Below are positions 34,951 to 42,880 of a stretch of 64,000 bases of DNA, in pieces. Both the position numbers and the translations under genes were made by a program. Every line of letters starts with the position of its first letter. Position 1 is the stretch's first letter. The notes beneath the pieces are model-generated. The model ran no database searches. It saw only the letters and a program-made list of their open reading frames with translations, and had not been told where the DNA came from. Source of the stretch: Bog-756 sp963738545 (GTDB lineage: Bacteria; Actinomycetota; Acidimicrobiia; Acidimicrobiales; RAAP-2); the NCBI GenBank assembly GCA_963738545.1, contig CAVTXA010000002.1, positions 124,001-188,000 of the forward strand, read 5' to 3'.

Positions 34951-35940
34951 GTGAGCCCCGAGTCCAAGATCTGGCTCGCCGAGGGTGACAGCGGCCCCGA
35001 GGTTTCCGACGTGCAGCGTCGACTCGAGCTGCTGGCGTTCTCCACCGGGATCGACGGTGAGGCCGTCTACGGAGCCGGTACGCGCGCCGCGGTCGAGGCC
35101 TTCCAGTACCGGAGGGGTCTCCGCGTGGACGGTATCTGCGGCCCCCAGACCTGGTCAGCCCTGGTCGAGGCCGGTCGACGACTGGGCGACCGGTTCCTCT
35201 ACCGCCAGGCCCCGATGCTGCGGGGCGACGACGTCGCCGAGCTGCAGCAGCGACTCAGCGCCCTCGGGTTCGACACCGGCAGGGTGGACGGCATCTTCGG
35301 GGACATGACCTCGGCCGCCCTGGGCGAGTTCCAGCGGAACGCCGGACTGCCGGTCGACGGCATCGCCGGCGGCTCGACCGTGTCCGAACTGCTGCGCTTC
35401 GGGACGCGCCACGACCACACCGAGCTGGTCACCTCGGTCCGGGACCGGGAACGGTTGCGTCAGGGCCCCCGGACCCTGGCCGGCCAACGGGTGGCCATCG
35501 GCGAGGAGGGCGGCCTGGACGCGACGGTGGCCGCCCTCCGTCGCCTCCTGGTCAGCTACGGGGCCGATGTCACCACCCACCACCACCCCGACGGATCCAT
35601 GCAGGCCTCAGAGGCCAACGCCGGGGATGCCCACGTCTACATCGGGCTCCGCCTGGCCGTCGGCGAGGATCACTGCTCCACCGCCTACTACGCGGGATAC
35701 CGCTACTCCTCCCCCGGCGGGCGCCGGCTGGCCGAGCTCCTGCAACGGACCCTTACCTCCTCCCTCGACCTACCCGACCGCGGCAGCCGTGGGATGTCGC
35801 TGCCGCTGTTGCGGGAGACCCGCATGCCCGCGGTCATCTGTGAGATCGGGCCGGCGACGGTGGTCGTCGAGCAGGCCCCGACCATCGCCCGATCCGTCGT
35901 CGAGGCGCTGACCGAGTGGATTGACACGTCCTGGGACTGA
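34951..35940 (+). CDS. CwlM-like protein: two peptidoglycan-binding domains plus a degenerate amidase_3 domain
   Basis: This 329-aa protein has the position and order of CwlM. Two PG_binding_1 repeats (about 12-75, VQRRLELLAFSTGIDGEAVYG...FQYRRGLRVDGICGPQTW; and about 90-150, LQQRLSALGFDTGRVDGIFGD) precede an amidase_3-like domain (about 178-325). The zinc site is lost: where active enzymes have DPGHGG it reads IGEEGGLDA, and where they have SxHxN it reads GLRLAVGED. Only the final Glu region (VICEIG) remains. No signal peptide is seen, so it is probably cytosolic. In Mycobacterium CwlM regulates MurA rather than cleaving peptidoglycan, and this sequence supports a non-enzymatic role. The GTG start at 34951 begins just before the first repeat. 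Confidence 0.85.
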   Translation: MSPESKIWLAEGDSGPEVSDVQRRLELLAFSTGIDGEAVYGAGTRAAVEAFQYRRGLRVDGICGPQTWSALVEAGRRLGDRFLYRQAPMLRGDDVAELQQRLSALGFDTGRVDGIFGDMTSAALGEFQRNAGLPVDGIAGGSTVSELLRFGTRHDHTELVTSVRDRERLRQGPRTLAGQRVAIGEEGGLDATVAALRRLLVSYGADVTTHHHPDGSMQASEANAGDAHVYIGLRLAVGEDHCSTAYYAGYRYSSPGGRRLAELLQRTLTSSLDLPDRGSRGMSLPLLRETRMPAVICEIGPATVVVEQAPTIARSVVEALTEWIDTSWD

Positions 35941-35941
35941 T

Positions 35942-35963
35942 CCGAAGCCCGAACGGGCTCCGG
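35942..35963 (+). terminator. Hairpin after the cwlM-like gene
   Basis: AGCCC-GAAC-GGGCT (35946-35959), with an outer CCG/CGG clamp, begins 2 nt after the stop. There is no T-run. Confidence 0.4.
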
Positions 35964-36021
35964 CGCCTTCCAACCATCGACCCTCACATCACAGAAGGCC
36001 TCGCAACAGGCGGCGTCTCGA

Positions 36022-36058
36022 CGTAATCCACAACCTCATGCACAGGTTGTGGATTACG
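36022..36058. repeat. 15-bp perfect inverted repeat carrying two DnaA-box-like sequences
   Basis: CGTAATCCACAACCT (36022-36036) and AGGTTGTGGATTACG (36044-36058) are perfect inverted arms around CATGCAC. Each arm contains TAATCCACA, one mismatch from the DnaA box TTATCCACA, on opposite strands. It lies between the convergent cwlM-like and parB genes. Roles as a DnaA-binding site or a terminator are both possible. Confidence 0.75.
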
Positions 36059-36077
36059 CTCTACCGTGGGTTCAGGG

Positions 36078-36147
36078 ATGTATTATCACTATAAGTGGTT
36101 ATTTATCTGCATAATCTACGTTATGACAACGCTAACCACTCTACGTG
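36078..36147. other. AT-rich intergenic segment with nested inverted repeats
   Basis: About 70 bp with low GC sits between the DnaA-box hairpin and the end of parB. It includes AGTGGTTA (36094-36101) inverted against TAACCACT (36133-36140), and ATAA...TTAT around 36111-36124. It could be an unwinding element, a promoter, or plain intergenic drift. No gene is seen in it. Confidence 0.6.
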
Positions 36148-36153
36148 AGACTG

Positions 36154-37101
36154 TCAGACCGGTGTCGGCTCGCTTCTCCCCACCATCAGCTTGTAGATGC
36201 GCTCGAGGTCCTCAAGGGTGGCGAATTCCACGACGACTTTTCCGTGCTTCGATGTCAGGTCGACCTTCACCCGCGTATTGAGATGGCTGGAAAGTAGCTC
36301 CTCCAATTCGAGGATCCCCGGCGGGGGAAGTCGTCTTGGAGCGGCAGGCGCCTGGGGCTGTTCGCCCACCGTGGGAATGGGCTGGGGGCCCTCGGCGACC
36401 GGATCGGCCCGGTCCACCTCTCCCCCACCGTTGTGCTCGCGAACCATGTCCTCGATGGTCCGAACAGTCAACCCTTCGGCTACGACGGCCTTGGCCAACA
36501 TCTCCTGATAGCCGCGATCCGGAGTGCCCAAGAGGGCCCGGGCGTGACCGGGGCTGATCTGACCCTCGGACAACAGCCGTTGAACCCCGGATGGCAGCTG
36601 CAGCAGGCGGAGGATGTTAGTCACGGCCGTCCGGCTCTTGCCCACCCGCTTGGCCACCTGGTCGTGGGTGTAGCCAAACTCCTCGATGAGCTGTTGATAC
36701 GCCGCCGCTTCTTCCAGGACGTTGAGGTCCTGGCGATGCAGATTCTCCACCAACGCCTGCTCGAGACTCTGGGTCTCGTCAGAGGTCAGGACCAGTACGG
36801 GTATGGACTGCAACCCGGCCCGCCGTGCCGCCCTCCATCGACGCTCGCCGGCGATGAGTTCGAAGTCGTCAGCGGCGATGCCCCCGATCTGGCGCACCAG
36901 GACGGGCTGGAGTACTCCGAGCTCCTTGATCGATGCGGCCAAGGACGACATGGTGTCCTCGTCGAAGTTGACACGAGGTTGCCGGGGGTTGGGTTTGATG
37001 CTCCCGATGGGAACCTCCCGCAGTGCCGACGAGCGGTCGCCCACCACCTCATTGGGAATCAGGGCACTCAGTCCCTTACCCAGTCCACTACGTCGTGCCA
37101 C
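36154..37101 (-). CDS. parB: Chromosome partitioning protein ParB
   Basis: This is a CTP-dependent DNA clamp that binds parS and loads SMC, 315 aa. It begins RRSGLGKGLSALIP. The ParB/Srx CTPase part has PNPRQPRVNFDE, LIAGERRWRAARRAGL and ENLHRQDLNVLEEA. The helix-turn-helix part has DQVAKRVGKSRTAVTNILRLLQLP, and the C-terminal dimer domain ends TLEDLERIYKLM. It overlaps parA by 14 nt, and the pair forms an operon. Two parS sites lie upstream of parA. Confidence 0.97.
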   Translation of the reverse strand: MARRSGLGKGLSALIPNEVVGDRSSALREVPIGSIKPNPRQPRVNFDEDTMSSLAASIKELGVLQPVLVRQIGGIAADDFELIAGERRWRAARRAGLQSIPVLVLTSDETQSLEQALVENLHRQDLNVLEEAAAYQQLIEEFGYTHDQVAKRVGKSRTAVTNILRLLQLPSGVQRLLSEGQISPGHARALLGTPDRGYQEMLAKAVVAEGLTVRTIEDMVREHNGGGEVDRADPVAEGPQPIPTVGEQPQAPAAPRRLPPPGILELEELLSSHLNTRVKVDLTSKHGKVVVEFATLEDLERIYKLMVGRSEPTPV

Positions 37102-38506
37102 CGCTGACCTCCTTGGCTAGTTCCCGGTAAGCGATGGCTCCACGCGAAGCCGGATCGAATGCAGTGATCGGTTGTCCGAAGGAAGGAGCCTCGGAGAGTC
37201 TCACGGTTCGGGGTATGACACTCCGACACACCTTTGTCCCGAAGTGGAGTCGGACCTCGTTCGCCACCTGGTCCGACAATTTGGTCCTGGCGTCGTACAT
37301 GGTGAGCACGATCGTCGAGATGTCCAACTTCGGGTTGAGGTTCGACGCCACCAGGTGCACGTTCCGCATCAACTGGCTGAGGCCTTCCAGGGCGTAATAC
37401 TCGCACTGGATGGGTACGAGCACCTCATCGGCTGCGGCCAGGGCGTTGACCGTGATCAGACCCAGCGAGGGAGGGCAGTCGATCAGCACATAGTCGAAAT
37501 CGTCGATCACCGACTCGATGGATTTCTTGAGCTTGAGTTCCCTACTGAACGCAGGCACCAGTTCGATCTCCGCCCCGGCCAGGGCGATGGTGGCTGGAGC
37601 CACGAACAAGTTCTTCATGCTGGTCGGCTCGACGCAGTCCTCCAACGATGAGTCTCGCATCAGCACGTCATACATCGAGAGTTCGAAGTTCCTGGCGTCG
37701 ATGCCCAGACCTGTGGTGGCATTTCCCTGTGGATCGAGATCGATGACCAATACCCTGAATCCGAGCTCGGCCAGCGCCGCACCGAGGTTCACGGAGGTGG
37801 TTGTCTTACCGACACCACCCTTTTGGTTGGCCACGGCCAGGACGCGGGGGAGTGGATTTCCTGAAGCCGCCTGAGCCTCGACGGTTGGCCGGTCCTGGAC
37901 CTCCGGCGCCGGGTCCTCCTGGAGGACCACCACGGGCTCTGCAGGCACCTGTGAGGCAACGGGATCGTGCGCAAGCGGTTCGGGTGGAGCCGGGGCAACT
38001 TCAGTCAGCAAGCTCTCGGGTTCGTTCGGAGCCTCAACCAGTACCTCAGGGGGTGGCTCATGATCCTCCACCGGTCGATTCACTTCGACGGTGACCGGCT
38101 GGGTCCGAACCGGGGGAGCATCAGGGGCTACCGGCGTATCGCTGAAGCGCTCAGGTTCCGGATTCGCATCCTCCTCACCGGTGACGGGCTGACTGGTCGT
38201 CGTGTTCGGAGTGAGGAGGTTGTCCAGTTCGGCTTGGGCGGTCACCACGTCGGAAATGGTCTCTTCGATGTTTCGCTGCGGTAAGGGGGCGGACGACGGA
38301 GTCCCCGAGGAAGTCGGTGTTGCCGAAGCAGGCTGAGCATAGGGAGGGTCCTCGTCAGCACTGGCATCATCGGTAACGGGCGGCGATGGGGGAGTGTGGA
38401 CGAGGGTGACAGAGCCGGTTCCGACGCTGGTAGAACTCGAATCCGACCCTTGCTCCGACGGATCCTGAGAGGACGGTCTATTTCGACCCCGACGACGGCC
38501 GCGCAT
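37088..38506 (-). CDS. parA: Chromosome partitioning ATPase ParA with long N-terminal extension
   Basis: This Walker-type ATPase drives origin segregation with ParB. The core (about 215-472) has the deviant Walker A KGGVGKTTT (Lys234), VLVIDLDPQGNATTGLG, VLIDCPPSLG and the DNA-contact region near the C terminus (RTVRLSEAPSFGQP). Before it lies an extension of about 210 residues rich in Pro, Glu, Asp, Ser and Thr with a basic first stretch MRGRRRGRNRP, predicted disordered by composition; ordinary ParA has little or none. The start at 38506 has GAGGA 8 nt upstream. A longer frame to 38653 was rejected because it would place a parS site inside the coding region with no ribosome-binding site. 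Confidence 0.94.
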   Translation of the reverse strand: MRGRRRGRNRPSSQDPSEQGSDSSSTSVGTGSVTLVHTPPSPPVTDDASADEDPPYAQPASATPTSSGTPSSAPLPQRNIEETISDVVTAQAELDNLLTPNTTTSQPVTGEEDANPEPERFSDTPVAPDAPPVRTQPVTVEVNRPVEDHEPPPEVLVEAPNEPESLLTEVAPAPPEPLAHDPVASQVPAEPVVVLQEDPAPEVQDRPTVEAQAASGNPLPRVLAVANQKGGVGKTTTSVNLGAALAELGFRVLVIDLDPQGNATTGLGIDARNFELSMYDVLMRDSSLEDCVEPTSMKNLFVAPATIALAGAEIELVPAFSRELKLKKSIESVIDDFDYVLIDCPPSLGLITVNALAAADEVLVPIQCEYYALEGLSQLMRNVHLVASNLNPKLDISTIVLTMYDARTKLSDQVANEVRLHFGTKVCRSVIPRTVRLSEAPSFGQPITAFDPASRGAIAYRELAKEVSGGTT

Positions 38507-38586
38507 TATCTTGTCCTCGGTTCTGCAGGCATCAAGGGACTCATACTTCCCCGGTTCGACAACCAGGTCAAGCATTTGTGGCAAAT

Positions 38587-38602
38587 TGTTCCACGTGAAA
38601 CC
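38587..38602. promoter_or_regulatory. parS site (TGTTCCACGTGAAACC)
   Basis: This matches the B. subtilis parS consensus TGTTNCACGTGAAACA at all but the last base. It lies 81 nt upstream of the parA start. Confidence 0.85.
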
Positions 38603-38910
38603 GAGGACTTGAGGCTGAGACTGTCTCTGACGATCCGGAGGGACCTCCAACATCGTCTGCCGGATCGTGATACCACCGGTCGGACGGAGTCACGGATCCC
38701 AGCGACAGGGCCGGGTAGGGCGCCTGTACCAGGAATACTCACCGACGTTTACTGCGGTGTGGTGAGGTTGTCGTGAGAAAGAGAACCGCCGAGGCCGGTG
38801 CCGGCGACCTTCTCATGTGAGGTGGAGGCCAACCGGCTTTTGGTGGGGGAGAGGAGGCTTCATACTGGTCCGTGCTGGAGGTCGGCTCGCGGTCAGACCG
38901 TGGGGTACCG

Positions 38911-38934
38911 GAGATGTTCCACGTGGAACATCTC
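38911..38934. promoter_or_regulatory. parS site inside a 24-bp perfect palindrome
   Basis: TGTTCCACGTGGAACA (38915-38930) is a fully symmetric parS. The palindrome extends by GAGA/TCTC to 24 bp. It lies about 400 nt upstream of parA and 140 nt from the end of rsmG, within 6 kb of oriC, as expected for centromere sites. Confidence 0.92.
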
Positions 38935-39075
38935 ACAGGTCAAAGTCTCAACCATCTCTAAGGGGAGACCATGGGCTCTTCGAACCGCATCTACTCTGCC
39001 CACGGGATTGCGGCGATCGATCCATAAATCGGAGCCGGAGTATTGGCTTTCACCGCCGCCAGTGAGATCTCCGGA

Positions 39076-39744
39076 TCAGAACAGGGGGCGCTTGGTGGGT
39101 ATCCCGACCCGCCGAGGAAACCGTTCGGCGGTCTCAACCGACTTGTACAGCAGCTGGTAGCTGAAGCGGTCATCAAATCGGCTCCGGGAGCGTCGGGTCA
39201 TTCCCAGCTCAGACAGACCCTCCTGCGGCCAGCGACCCTCGACGTCCTCTTCGGGCGGCTCGGACACCACCATCACACCGCCGAGCTCGAGGAAGGGGGA
39301 ACCACACTCGGCGGTAACAGAAGGTTTACCGAAGGACCGGGCCGTCACCACTTCGAACTGCTGTCGGTAGCGAGCATCCCGACCGAGTTCCTCCGCACGA
39401 CCCCGGACGACTTCGATCACCGAGGAGCTGTCCCAGCCAGCCACCTCCTCCGAGAGGAACTCTGTCCGGCGTTGGTTCCCATCCATCAAGACCAGCCGAC
39501 ACGCTGGCCAACAGGAGTGGAGGACGAGGCCGGGGACACCTCCTCCCGTCCCCATGTCCACGGCCGACGTCGGCTGCCCACCCAGCACGGTCTCCGTGGT
39601 GGCGACGAATCCCAGTGCATGATCGATCTGCTCGTGCACGGCCATGCTTCCCAAGAATCCTTGAGCAGCGGAACGATGCAACGCCGCCACGACATCGCTG
39701 TCCACTCGGGATCGGAGCCCGGGCAGGGTGTGGTCAAAGGCCAT
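39076..39744 (-). CDS. rsmG: 16S rRNA (guanine527-N7)-methyltransferase RsmG
   Basis: This methylates G527 of 16S rRNA, 222 aa. Motif I reads AVDMGTGGGVPGLVL, then LVLMDGNQRRTEFLSE, a VVRGRAEELGRD segment and VVTARSFGKPSVTAECGSPFLELGGVMVVSE, which fit GidB/RsmG. The C-terminal 35 residues are basic. It follows the strong terminator at 39837-39867, so it is probably transcribed separately from jag. Loss of RsmG gives low-level streptomycin resistance in other bacteria. Confidence 0.94.
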   Translation of the reverse strand: MAFDHTLPGLRSRVDSDVVAALHRSAAQGFLGSMAVHEQIDHALGFVATTETVLGGQPTSAVDMGTGGGVPGLVLHSCWPACRLVLMDGNQRRTEFLSEEVAGWDSSSVIEVVRGRAEELGRDARYRQQFEVVTARSFGKPSVTAECGSPFLELGGVMVVSEPPEEDVEGRWPQEGLSELGMTRRSRSRFDDRFSYQLLYKSVETAERFPRRVGIPTKRPLF

Positions 39745-39836
39745 GGGACCCCGGACTCACCCTGGCGATACCTACCGCTGACTGCCGGCCATGGCCGACA
39801 GGCGCTGGCCTCACCGAGTTCTCCCGCATCAACGCA

Positions 39837-39867
39837 AAACGGCACCGGGCCAAGCCCGGTGCCGTTT
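39837..39867 (-). terminator. Strong stem-loop terminator between jag and rsmG
   Basis: AAACGGCACCGGGC and GCCCGGTGCCGTTT form a perfect 14-bp stem around a 3-nt loop, flanked by A and T runs. It lies 31 nt past the jag stop and should end the rpmH-rnpA-yidD-yidC-jag transcript. The A/T flanks make it functional in either direction. Confidence 0.85.
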
Positions 39868-39897
39868 CCTGCCCCGTTGGGCCACTCGCCATGGCGT

Positions 39898-40929
39898 TCA
39901 ACTCGAGGGTTGGATCACCACGTACCTCGAGGGCTCCGATCCGTCGGACCGGGTTTCGACTCCATCGATCTCGTTGACGGTATCGTGGACGACCTTCCGG
40001 TCGGCAGGTGACATCGGCTCGAGTGCCCGCTCTTCACCCGAACTCTTGACGTCCTCAACGATTCCTTCGGTGAACCGCCGCAGGGCGGCAGACCGCTTCT
40101 CGCGGTAGCCACCCACGTCGACCAGGATGCGGTCCGTCCTCACTTCGGACTGACGCTGAACGAAGGTGCGCGTCAGATCCTGGACGGCCGAAAGGGTCGC
40201 CCCCCGTGGGCCGACGAGGAGGCCGAGATCATCGCCCGTGGCTGCCACCTGAACGGTGTCCTCGTCGAGTTCGACGAATCCGACATCAGCGTCAAGCCCG
40301 AACTCCCGCACCAGACCGGCTACGAACTCCGTTGCCGCCTCACCCTGTTGCTCGAGGGTTAGTGACTCTTCCATGGTCTCCTCACTATCTCCGGCGCTTT
40401 GACCGGATCCTTGCTTCGACTGCGTTCTGGGCTGTCCGCTCGACCCCGACCCGCGTGATCCGCGCTTCCGACCGTTGCCCGATCCTGACGATGCCGATCG
40501 GGCCGTTCCGTTTGCCGATGTGCCCCGTGCGCCCTCGCCGGACACCGGTGCCTGATCCCCGATCCCGTCCCCATTCAACTCTCGACCATCGGTACTCCCG
40601 GACCCTTCCGAGCGAGCAGAGGTGGCGCCGCTCCGGGACCGGTCATTGCGCCCATTTCCCGTCCTGGCCCCAGACGATGCTCCGGCACGGGATCGATCGC
40701 CGCTTCCCCGATTCCGATCCGGTCGCTGCCGGCGACCTCGTTTCGGTGGGGGAGCGACCGGTCGCACCCGTGCTTGTACCCGCGCCTCGCCACGCATTCT
40801 TCCGAAAAGCCCGGACTTGGGCTCACTGAGGATCACGAACTCGGCGTCATCCTCGGCGACCCCTAGCAGGTCAAGCACGATCTCCTTCGCTTCGGGCAGC
40901 GACTTACCACTGGCTTCCACCCACTCCAC
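39898..40929 (-). CDS. jag: Jag / KhpB-like RNA-binding protein (Jag_N, KH, R3H)
   Basis: This is a cytosolic RNA-binding protein linked to cell division and envelope growth, 343 aa. The Jag_N domain is at residues 1-50 (MEWVEASGKSLPEAKEIVLDLL), with PKSGLFGRMRGEARVQARV. A disordered linker of about 130 residues (about 60-190) rich in Ser, Gly, Arg and Asn follows. A KH domain has LLVGPRGATLSAVQDL, and an R3H domain has RKVVHDTVNEIDGV and SDGSEPSRYVV. It starts 4 nt after yidC, the typical pairing. The linker is much longer than usual. Confidence 0.93.
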   Translation of the reverse strand: MEWVEASGKSLPEAKEIVLDLLGVAEDDAEFVILSEPKSGLFGRMRGEARVQARVRPVAPPPKRGRRQRPDRNRGSGDRSRAGASSGARTGNGRNDRSRSGATSARSEGSGSTDGRELNGDGIGDQAPVSGEGARGTSANGTARSASSGSGNGRKRGSRGSGSSGQPRTQSKQGSGQSAGDSEETMEESLTLEQQGEAATEFVAGLVREFGLDADVGFVELDEDTVQVAATGDDLGLLVGPRGATLSAVQDLTRTFVQRQSEVRTDRILVDVGGYREKRSAALRRFTEGIVEDVKSSGEERALEPMSPADRKVVHDTVNEIDGVETRSDGSEPSRYVVIQPSS

Positions 40930-40932
40930 GCT

Positions 40933-42210
40933 CTATCGCGCCTTTCGCTCGCGCTTGGCCTTCGAGCGTGGATGCTCCTTCGGAGCGGTTGATTCGCTCG
41001 GGGTCGCAGCAGAACCCCGTGATCCGTTGCCGTTGCTTCCGTTTCCGGAGGGCTTGGCCGGCGGCCGCCGAGTGCCGTTGCCATTCGACGAGCTCGGGGT
41101 CCGCTTTCCGTTTGTCCCGTTGGCCGCCCGCTTCACGGTCGCCGTGGCATCCACGTCCGCCGCAGCCGCCGGGCGACGGCTCTTGCCGTCCCCGTTCGGA
41201 CTCCCTGATCCCGCCGCCTTTGTCGGTGGCGTCACCTTCTTCTTCGTTCCGTTCGTACCGGTGGATCCCGAACTGCCGCCGGTCTTGGGCTTGGGGAGGG
41301 CCCGTTCCGTTCGGTCCACCACCGGACCCTTGGGTTTCTTCTTCTCCGTGGCGATGGCATCCACGGCCTCTGCTGTCGGGGCTGTCGGGGGTCCCCCCAC
41401 CATGCCCTTGCGGAACAGGATCTCCTGCGTGGCGATTCGGATGGCGCTCGAAACGATGAAATAGACGTTCAGAATAGCCGCCACATTGATGTAAATGAAT
41501 CCGAAGATAAGCGGCATGTATTTCTGCAACATGGCCGCCTGAGGATTAGCCTGAGCTGCACCACCATTTCTCTTGTTCAGTCGAGACATCTGCAGATACT
41601 GCAGCCCGACCGATCCCACGACCAGCAACAGGAACGGGATGGCCGCGAAGATCGAGCTGTGATGGGATAGCAACTTGTCGGAGAAGTCCATTCCGAACGA
41701 GATGAGCTGGCCATGGGCCAGAACGATGTTGTGGTACATCTCGCTCGTCTTGGGGATGTACCGCGGGACGGCCACTGTCTTGGCTGCGACCTTCAGACCG
41801 TCCACCGTGTGGGCGGGAATGGTCACGATGTTGGTCATTCCGCGAATAACGCTGTAGAGAATAAAGAAAGCGGGCATCTGCAATAGCATGGGCAGGCACC
41901 CGGACGCGGGGTTTACTTTGTGCTCTTTGTAGAGCTTCATCATTTCTTCGTTGAGCTGCGCCCTATTTTCTGCGCCTTTGTACTTCTGTTGGAGCTTCTT
42001 CATCTCCGGGCCCAGCGCCTGCATGGCCGCCATGTTCTTGGTGCTCTTGACCGTCAGAGGCGTGAGGAGCGCCATGATCACGATCGTCAGGAGCGCGACA
42101 TCCACGGGATAGTTCGGGACCAGTGAGTAGAAGAAGGCCAGAACGGCCCCCACCGCGTCCAGCAGGGGCTGGAAGATCTTGCCGATCGGTGTGGTTATGG
42201 ATGCGTACAT
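40933..42210 (-). CDS. yidC: Membrane protein insertase YidC
   Basis: This inserts membrane proteins alone or with Sec, 425 aa. The Oxa1 core covers about residues 1-290: VDVALLTIVIMALLTPLTVKSTKNM, the cytosolic coiled coil (QALGPEMKKLQQKYKG), PASGCLPMLLQMPAFFILYSVIRG and NPQAAMLQKYMPLIFGFIYINVAAILNVYF. The tail of about 130 residues is disordered and low in complexity (Ser/Gly/Asn/Lys/Thr/Pro with repeated NGNG). It is basic, so it may bind ribosomes. GGAGG lies 5 nt before the ATG at 42210. It overlaps yidD by 16 nt. Confidence 0.95.
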   Translation of the reverse strand: MYASITTPIGKIFQPLLDAVGAVLAFFYSLVPNYPVDVALLTIVIMALLTPLTVKSTKNMAAMQALGPEMKKLQQKYKGAENRAQLNEEMMKLYKEHKVNPASGCLPMLLQMPAFFILYSVIRGMTNIVTIPAHTVDGLKVAAKTVAVPRYIPKTSEMYHNIVLAHGQLISFGMDFSDKLLSHHSSIFAAIPFLLLVVGSVGLQYLQMSRLNKRNGGAAQANPQAAMLQKYMPLIFGFIYINVAAILNVYFIVSSAIRIATQEILFRKGMVGGPPTAPTAEAVDAIATEKKKPKGPVVDRTERALPKPKTGGSSGSTGTNGTKKKVTPPTKAAGSGSPNGDGKSRRPAAAADVDATATVKRAANGTNGKRTPSSSNGNGTRRPPAKPSGNGSNGNGSRGSAATPSESTAPKEHPRSKAKRERKAR

Positions 42211-42494
42211 GTGGTCCTCCGGTCGGGGACGGGGTCGACGCCATGTCCGCCCCAGGGGGTGCACCGGGCCAACCGCTTGGCCGCCAGGGCACCGCCCCGC
42301 ACGGCTCCGTGTCGCCCGATGGCCTCGATGGCGAACTCCGAACAGCTCGGGATGTAGCGACAGCCGGTGGGACGTCCCGTCCGGGCCAGCTGATAGCCAC
42401 GGATCGCCCTGGTCATGGCCCGGGCGACACGACCCGTAGGTGCGGCCGTGACCGCCTCAGTCGTGACCTGATCGGCAGCGGTCAGCGTCGTCAT
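42195..42494 (-). CDS. yidD: Membrane protein insertion efficiency factor YidD
   Basis: This is a small accessory factor for YidC, 99 aa, with the haemolytic-domain motif CRYIPSCSEFAIEAIGRHG and RLARCTPWGGHGVDPVP (three conserved Cys). A positively charged amphipathic helix precedes it (RAMTRAIRGYQLARTGRP), giving a likely inner-face membrane association. Its start overlaps the rnpA stop (ATGA) and its stop overlaps the yidC start. Confidence 0.94.
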   Translation of the reverse strand: MTTLTAADQVTTEAVTAAPTGRVARAMTRAIRGYQLARTGRPTGCRYIPSCSEFAIEAIGRHGAVRGGALAAKRLARCTPWGGHGVDPVPDRRTTCTHP

Positions 42495-42880
42495 CGCTGC
42501 GCCCCGGTGGCCTTGATGGAGCCGCTCGTTCGGGCTGTGACCTGCTCCAATGCCTGGCTCATGGCTACCTTCAACTCGTCAAACGCCAGATGCGCCGCTT
42601 CGGGACCTGTCCGGATGAGGTAGGCGCCCGCCGGCAGGGGGGCCACTTGCCCAGAAAGGATCGACCGTAGCCGTCGCCGCAGCCTGTTCCTTATCACTGC
42701 ATTTCCCAGTTTCCTGTTGATCGCGAAGGCCACTTCAGACCGTGACCAGGTACTTTGTGGCACAAAGGCCACACTGAGGGGACCGGAGCGCCCTCGCACC
42801 CGCGACCTCCTCAGGTCTTCGAAGGTGTGCCGCGATCGAATCGGTGCCAGAACGGTCCGGGGACCCGGTCGGCTGGTCAC
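42491..42880 (-). CDS. rnpA: Ribonuclease P protein component
   Basis: This protein subunit of RNase P matures the 5' ends of tRNAs. The classical reading starts at GTG 42880 (overlapping the rpmH stop by GTGA) and gives 129 aa. The RNR motif is AFAINRKLGNAVIRNRLRRRLR, preceded by SRHTFEDLRRSRVRGRSGPLSVAFV. There is no ribosome-binding site near this GTG. The same frame is open upstream across all of rpmH to an ATG at 43015, only 4 nt before the rpmH ATG and under the same GGAAG ribosome-binding site. That would give a 174-aa protein with a 45-residue extension, the arrangement described for Thermus. Which start is used cannot be told from sequence. Confidence 0.92.
   Translation of the reverse strand: MTSRPGPRTVLAPIRSRHTFEDLRRSRVRGRSGPLSVAFVPQSTWSRSEVAFAINRKLGNAVIRNRLRRRLRSILSGQVAPLPAGAYLIRTGPEAAHLAFDELKVAMSQALEQVTARTSGSIKATGAQR

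Larger units (their letters stand above)
38507..39075. promoter_or_regulatory. parA upstream region with two parS sites
   Basis: This 569-bp gap between parA and rsmG holds no convincing gene. It contains two ParB-binding sites (listed separately) and must carry the parAB promoter, so ParB could repress its own operon here. Short open frames within it have start positions and composition that do not look coding. Confidence 0.6.

Noticed and set aside
38507..38653. Longer ParA starting at 38653
   Set aside because: It would place the parS site at 38587 inside the coding region and has no ribosome-binding site, while ATG 38506 has GAGGA at a good distance.
38739..39160. Short open frames on both strands in the parA-rsmG gap
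   Set aside because: They have low-complexity, shadow-like composition, overlap a parS palindrome or rsmG, and lack ribosome-binding sites.
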